Assembly: GCA_964531285.1 (NCBI GenBank)
Contig: CAZHDI010000065.1
Span: 1-18,520 of the forward strand
Direction of reading: 5' to 3'
DNA from: CAZHDI01 sp964531285
GTDB lineage: Bacteria; Pseudomonadota; Alphaproteobacteria; JAJFIK01
Length of the DNA stretch: 18,520 nt
Of this stretch, positions 14,126 to 18,520 are shown piece after piece. Position 1 is the stretch's first letter, and each line of letters begins with the position of its first letter. Both the position numbers and the translations under genes were made by a program. The notes below the pieces were generated by a model. The model did not search any database, was not told the DNA's origin, and saw nothing but the letters and a program-made list of their open reading frames with translations.

Positions 14126-16908
14126 TGGCCGAGCCTTTCCAGTATCGCCGGGACATGGACCTGATCGGCCTTGTAGTTGCCCGTGAGGGTGTACATCACG
14201 ACATTGACGCCGAACCGGTAGGCCAGTTCGCGCTGACGCTCGCCGCCGGGGACGGTCGCCGCAAGCGGCTGCCCTGAGGCATCGCGCGCCCAGGCCGCGA
14301 CCCAGTCATTCGCGCCAATGATGAGCGGCGAGACCCCGTCATGGCGCGACGGCGCCGCCTCGGATCCGGCGGTCTCGGGTGCCTGTACCCAGACCGTGCC
14401 GCCGGCATAGCGGCCGGGAAACTCCGAGAGCAGATAAAAGGCGCGCCGAAGGACATGATCCTCGGGCACCGCAGTGAGCGGCGGCACGTCCAACTGGCGC
14501 AAGACCGTGCGCAGGGTGCCTTGGGCGGTGGCGATCCCGGCGGCATCGAGCGCCTCGTTGCGCGAGGCGGTATCGGCGGTGTCGAACAGGATCGTCCCGC
14601 CGGTCTTCATGAAAAGGTCGATGCGCGCCAGGGCTTCGGGCACAAGCGGCTGCTGGTTCGGGCCGACCCGCCAATAAATGAGCGGATAGAAGGTCAGGTC
14701 GTCCGTTGCCGGATCGAGCCCGACGGGCGGTCCGGGCTCGAATGCGGTGCGCGAGGCGAGGACCTGCCCAAGGCTGGTCAGGCCGGTCCGGGTGATGGCA
14801 TCGGATTCGCTGTCGCCGGTGAGGATATAGGCGAGGCTCGTCTGGCGGACCGGCGGCGGCACGTCGCTGCCGGTCTGGGCGAGCGCCGGCGGGGCCATCG
14901 AGAGCACCGCCACGATGGCGCAGGCCAGGAACAGTCCGGCGGCGGAGCGTGTCCCGGCGGCTCCCCGCAACGCGCCCAACGCACCGGTCAGCCATAGGGT
15001 CGCGATCACATCGGCCAGAAACAGCGCAAGCGCGAGCCCGATCAGCACAGGGCGCAGATCACGCACCGCATCGGTCAGATAGCCGGCTTCGGCGGCGATC
15101 TCGCTCAAGTCCGGGGCGGCTTTGAGCAGTTGCGTGCCCTGGGCGAGATTATAGGCGCGCAGCGCATCGCCGCGTCCGTAATAGCCCGGCGGATGGCGCG
15201 CATCCGGGGCCATGGCGGCCTGGGCGGCGGTGAGCGGCAGGGTCTCGGGCGGTGCCTCGCCCAGCTCGCCGAAGCCGTTCAGGGTGCTGACGGGCGCCAT
15301 GGCGCCGGCGAAACTGGCGGCATCGCCGCCCGCCGCGATCCCCGAGGACAGATCGATCAGCCGGCGCAGCATCTCCACATAGAGCCCCGAGAGCGGCAGG
15401 GTGGACCAGTCCTGATTGGCGGTGACATGGATGAGCACCAGCCAGCCCGACCCCTCGCGCCGGGCGGTCACCAGGGGCGTGCCGTCATCGAGCCGCGCCC
15501 AGGTGTACTGATCGAGATCGGGCACCGGTTCGGCCAGGACCTGACGCCCAACGGTGACTTCCTCCGGGATGGTCAGGCCCGCGAACGGACTGGTGTCCGG
15601 GAACGGCGCAAGGCCCTGGGGCGTATCCCAGGACAGGGTGCCGCCGAGCGCGCGGCCGCCGCGCCGCAGCGCGACCGGAATGAGATCGTCGCTTTGTTCC
15701 GCCAGGCGCGGGCCCGCAAAGCGCACCAGCACGCCGCCGCCTTCGACCCAGGCGCCGACCTTCTCGCCGGCATCGCCGACGATTTGTCCGACATCGGACA
15801 GGATCAGCACCGACAGGCCGCTGGTCAGCAGCGTCTCAACGGTGCCCTCGCGCAAATCCGCGAAAGGCTCCAATGCCCGGCGGAGATAAAAAAGATCGGC
15901 CAGGAGCGGGCGGTTGTCGTCCTGGCCGCTGCCCGAGACGAGGCCGACCGGGCGCCGGCGCCAGGTGCCGTCGAGCAGCATCACGGACGCCGCCGACGCA
16001 TGGGCGTCGATCCGCAGGCGGGCGCCGCGGTTGCGCAGTTCGGCAGGAATGTCGAACCGGGCAATGGCGCGCAGATCCTCCGGTTCCATCACGAACGGCG
16101 CGCCGGCAAGCGTCCGCCCGTTGCTGTCCACGAGGCTGACCCGGCCCGAGCGGCGGCTCTGGGCGGTGCCGAACGCGCGCAGGACCGGGACCTCGAACGC
16201 CCCGCCATCGGTTTCGGGATTTGCCAAGGCCAGCGCACGCCGTCCGGACGGCTCGCTCAGCACCCGGAGCGGGCCGAGCCCCGCGAGCGCGTCGGCAAAG
16301 GCGCGGGCCGAACCGTAGTCCAGGCCGTCGCTGAGCCAGATGATCTCACCCGCACCGGCCTCGCCCAGCACAGAGCGCAACTCATCGAGACGCGCCAGCA
16401 GGCCGGCACGGTTGGGCGCGTAGGGCTGGGGGGCAAGTTGCGCCGCGCGGGGGCGGGCATCGGCGGCGGTCAGCAGGCTGAAGGCCGGCGGGCTGGTGCC
16501 GGCCGTGGGCACGAGCATGACGGACCGACGGTCGCGCGCGGCTTCTTCTATGAGCGTGCGCAGACTGCCCGTCCGCTTCGACCAGCCCGGTGCGGCGGCC
16601 CATCCGGTATCGACGACGAGCACGAGGGGGCCGGTCGCGCCGGACCGGTCGCCGGCATTCCACAGCGGTCCGGCGAGGGCGATCAGCAGGATCGCGGCAA
16701 GAGCCGCCCGCAGGGCCATCAGCCACCATGGCATCTGGGCCGGTGTCTCGTCGTTCTGGCGCAGGCCCAGAAGCAGCCGGAGGGCGGGGAACCGGAGGCG
16801 GCGCGGTAGGGGCGGAGACACCTTGAGCAACCACCACAGGACCGGCAGGGCCAACAGACCCGCCAGAAGCCAGGGCGCGGAAAAGCTCAATGCACCGAAG
16901 GTCAGCAT
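14122..16908 (-). CDS. BatA/DUF4159 membrane protein
   Basis: A 928-residue protein. Residues 1-85 are the BatA N-terminal module with two membrane segments (12-30, 61-82). A vWA-like region follows (about 94-220), but its MIDAS is broken: VVDTGWAAAP (98-107) replaces DxSxS, though a later LSDG (192-195) is kept. A GATase1-like stretch (about 355-400) comes next. Two more hydrophobic segments are at 619-642 and 656-676; the second ends in PPALAQ, like a signal-peptidase site. Residues 690-911 are the DUF4159 domain (SLAYILTGDSESDA, DLTFYPLIYWRVGP, FMKTGGTILFDTAD, FPGRYAGGTVWV, NDWVAAWARD). The start is ATG 16908, 34 bases after the DUF58 stop. Its role is presumed structural within a MoxR-served membrane complex. 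Confidence 0.88.
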   Translation of the reverse strand: MLTFGALSFSAPWLLAGLLALPVLWWLLKVSPPLPRRLRFPALRLLLGLRQNDETPAQMPWWLMALRAALAAILLIALAGPLWNAGDRSGATGPLVLVVDTGWAAAPGWSKRTGSLRTLIEEAARDRRSVMLVPTAGTSPPAFSLLTAADARPRAAQLAPQPYAPNRAGLLARLDELRSVLGEAGAGEIIWLSDGLDYGSARAFADALAGLGPLRVLSEPSGRRALALANPETDGGAFEVPVLRAFGTAQSRRSGRVSLVDSNGRTLAGAPFVMEPEDLRAIARFDIPAELRNRGARLRIDAHASAASVMLLDGTWRRRPVGLVSGSGQDDNRPLLADLFYLRRALEPFADLREGTVETLLTSGLSVLILSDVGQIVGDAGEKVGAWVEGGGVLVRFAGPRLAEQSDDLIPVALRRGGRALGGTLSWDTPQGLAPFPDTSPFAGLTIPEEVTVGRQVLAEPVPDLDQYTWARLDDGTPLVTARREGSGWLVLIHVTANQDWSTLPLSGLYVEMLRRLIDLSSGIAAGGDAASFAGAMAPVSTLNGFGELGEAPPETLPLTAAQAAMAPDARHPPGYYGRGDALRAYNLAQGTQLLKAAPDLSEIAAEAGYLTDAVRDLRPVLIGLALALFLADVIATLWLTGALGALRGAAGTRSAAGLFLACAIVAVLSMAPPALAQTGSDVPPPVRQTSLAYILTGDSESDAITRTGLTSLGQVLASRTAFEPGPPVGLDPATDDLTFYPLIYWRVGPNQQPLVPEALARIDLFMKTGGTILFDTADTASRNEALDAAGIATAQGTLRTVLRQLDVPPLTAVPEDHVLRRAFYLLSEFPGRYAGGTVWVQAPETAGSEAAPSRHDGVSPLIIGANDWVAAWARDASGQPLAATVPGGERQRELAYRFGVNVVMYTLTGNYKADQVHVPAILERLGQ

Positions 16909-16942
16909 GCGTTCCGATCAATCCTGTCCAAATCCGCCCGGG

Positions 16943-17881
16943 TCACCGGCTGCCCGCGCGCAGATTGGTGCCCCCGGCGATAGCATCGTAAAGCGCGAGC
17001 AGCGGCGTTGCCGGGGTATCGTCGGTCCGGTGGAGGGTATAGGTCCAGCCCCAGCGCCGGGCACTTGCGATCAGCCGCGCCCGATGGTCGGCAAACCGCG
17101 ATTTGTACTCCGCGCGGATGCTTTCGACGCGTCCCACCACCATGGTGGCGCCGTCTTCCATGTCTTCGAACCGGGTCCGGCCCGAGAACGGCAGATCCGC
17201 TTCGGACGGATCACAGATATGCACCAGATGGCCGCGGGCGCCGGCAGCGCCGAAGCTGCGCAGCCGGATGTCGAGGGTGTCCGGGTCCATCAGAAAATCG
17301 CTGGCCAGCACGATCCGGGTCGAGCGCTTGAGCGACCGGGCCATGGGCATGACCTCGCCGGCGGGGCGCTCGCCGGTAGGCGTGTCGTAGCCGCTGAGCC
17401 GGGCCGCCAGACGGCGCACCGCGCCGCGCCCGCCATCGGGCCGGGTCGCCCCATCCAGCGGGCCGACCCGTTCGCCGCCGCGCACCCGCAAGGAGGCCAA
17501 GGCAAGCACCAGGCCTGCCGCGCGCCGGGCCTTGGTGGAGGGCGCCGCGTCGCCGGCATAGTCCATTGAGGCCGACATGTCGCACCACATCAGCACGTCA
17601 TGGGCGGCTTCCCATTCGTTCTCGCGCACGAACAGATGATCGGTGCGCGCGGACTGGCGCCAGTCGATGGTGCTGGCCGGATCGGTGTCCGCATACCGCC
17701 GGTATTGCCAGAAGCGCTCGCCCGGACCGCTGCGCCGCCGGCCGTGCACGCCGGGCGCCAGCGCCATGGCAATGGCCTCGGCCTCCACCAGAAGCGGCGG
17801 CAGGGCACTCGCCAGGGCCTCGCTGTCGTCGCGCAGCCGATGGGTCTCGCGCAGCCGGTCGACTTTGGATGGCTCGGTCAT
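16943..17881 (-). CDS. DUF58 domain protein with intact vWA MIDAS
   Basis: A 312-residue soluble protein without membrane segments. The DUF58 signature runs through residues 53-91 (PGERFWQYRRYADTDPASTI, then DWRQSART and VRENEWE). It continues into a vWA fold with an intact metal site: DMSAS (101-105) and ASDF (193-196). DUF58 proteins are the regular partners of MoxR AAA+ ATPases and are thought to present substrates or be remodelled by the ATPase. The start ATG overlaps the MoxR stop by ATGA (17878-17881), so the two are translationally coupled. The exact target is unknown. Confidence 0.92.
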   Translation of the reverse strand: MTEPSKVDRLRETHRLRDDSEALASALPPLLVEAEAIAMALAPGVHGRRRSGPGERFWQYRRYADTDPASTIDWRQSARTDHLFVRENEWEAAHDVLMWCDMSASMDYAGDAAPSTKARRAAGLVLALASLRVRGGERVGPLDGATRPDGGRGAVRRLAARLSGYDTPTGERPAGEVMPMARSLKRSTRIVLASDFLMDPDTLDIRLRSFGAAGARGHLVHICDPSEADLPFSGRTRFEDMEDGATMVVGRVESIRAEYKSRFADHRARLIASARRWGWTYTLHRTDDTPATPLLALYDAIAGGTNLRAGSR

Positions 17882-18520
17882 GGCTGGCGGTCGACCAGCA
17901 TGGCGATGAGACGGTCGACGCCGAGGCCGTCGGCCCGGGCCGCAAAGGTCAGGGCCATGCGGTGTTTGAGGATCGGGGCGGCAAGCGCCGCGACATCGTC
18001 GAGTGACGGGGCGAGGCGCCCGTCGAGCATGGCGCGGGCGCGCACTGCCAGCATGAGCGCCTGACTGGCGCGCGGTCCGGGGCCCCAGGCGATCTGATCG
18101 GCAATGTCGCGCATATCCGACTGGCCCGGGCGCGCGGCGCGCACCAGGCGCAGGATTTCGGCCACGACGCTTTCGCCGACCGGCATGCGCCGCACCAGGG
18201 CCTGCAAATGCATCAGGCTCGCGGCATCGAGCACGGGGTTGGGCACGGCCATCTCGGTGCCGGTGGTGGCGAGCAGCATGCGCTTTTCAGCGTCAATGTC
18301 CGGATAGTCGATGTCGATCTGCATCAAGAAGCGGTCGAGTTGGGCTTCGGGCAGCGGATAGGTGCCTTCCTGCTCCAACGGGTTCTGGGTCGCCAGCACA
18401 TGGAACGGTGCGGGCAGATCGTGCCGCTCGCCCGCGATCGTGACATGGCGTTCCTGCATGGCCTGGAGCAAGGCCGACTGGGTGCGCGGGCTGGCCCGGT
18501 TGATCTCGTCGGCCATCAAG
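17878..18520 (-). CDS. MoxR-family AAA+ ATPase, C-terminal part
   Basis: The gene is cut by the right edge; about 214 C-terminal residues are visible, lacking the Walker A motif. Present are Walker B as LMADEINRA at the very edge, SALLQAMQER, sensor 1 in LATQNPLEQEGTYPLPEAQL, the DRF that follows, and the C-terminal AAA lid (about the last 80 residues, AWGPGPRASQALMLAVRARA, LAAPILKHRM). MoxR ATPases act as chaperones that remodel or insert metal into vWA-containing partners. Here the partner genes follow directly. The apparent ATG and TTG near 18516-18519 are inside the conserved Walker B and are not starts. Confidence 0.95.
   Translation of the reverse strand, partial: LMADEINRASPRTQSALLQAMQERHVTIAGERHDLPAPFHVLATQNPLEQEGTYPLPEAQLDRFLMQIDIDYPDIDAEKRMLLATTGTEMAVPNPVLDAASLMHLQALVRRMPVGESVVAEILRLVRAARPGQSDMRDIADQIAWGPGPRASQALMLAVRARAMLDGRLAPSLDDVAALAAPILKHRMALTFAARADGLGVDRLIAMLVDRQP

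Noticed and set aside
12251..14164. 637-codon open frame on the plus strand
   Set aside because: It lies antisense to the 696-aa membrane protein. Long antisense frames are common in high-GC DNA, and its translation shows no domain.
15130..16809. 559-codon open frame on the plus strand
   Set aside because: Antisense to the BatA/DUF4159 gene; Arg/Gly/Gln-rich translation without recognisable motifs.

Overview
The window looks like chromosomal DNA from a high-GC alphaproteobacterium. The strongest pointer is the gene set: a MoxR / DUF58 / BatA-DUF4159 / large vWA membrane protein operon, a phnF-phnM-DUF1045 phosphonate-type module, and short intergenic gaps with 4-bp ATGA overlaps. I cannot place it to genus. 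I see no insertion sequence, phage gene, CRISPR array, rRNA or tRNA. All genes fit the same high-GC style, so nothing looks recently acquired.

Layout, left to right. (1) 1-476: the 3' end of a slipin/stomatin (SPFH) gene, then cutA on the opposite strand behind a hairpin that both genes may use to stop. (2) 1043-1891: a TesB-like acyl-CoA thioesterase, divergent from queC-queE (1941-3325), two enzymes of 7-deazaguanine (queuosine precursor) synthesis that overlap by ATGA. A hairpin separates queE from a convergent secreted DUF3313 protein. (3) 4215-7542: a phosphonate-type module. phnF (GntR/HutC regulator) is divergent from phnM, which is followed by a DUF1045 2H phosphoesterase and a Nudix hydrolase. 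Two short palindromes lie in the phnF-phnM gap on top of plausible divergent promoters. No C-P lyase core gene (phnG-L) is present here. (4) 7546-11105: three enzymes on the minus strand, an MFE-2-like SDR, a glutathionyl-hydroquinone reductase and an amidase-signature hydrolase. (5) 11106-11508: the only gene-free stretch over 300 bases, carrying a perfect 11-bp hairpin and a 14-bp tandem repeat, followed by a GNAT acetyltransferase. (6) 12035 to the right end, minus strand: MoxR ATPase (cut by the window edge), DUF58 protein, a 928-aa BatA/DUF4159 membrane protein and a 696-aa vWA/GATase1-like membrane protein, tightly packed and probably one operon.

The two parts most worth attention are region 3, a compact regulator-plus-three-enzyme phosphonate or ribose-phosphate unit with a Nudix gene where C-P lyase genes would be expected, and region 6, an AAA+/vWA machine of unknown substrate in which one membrane partner keeps a metal-binding MIDAS and the other has lost it.
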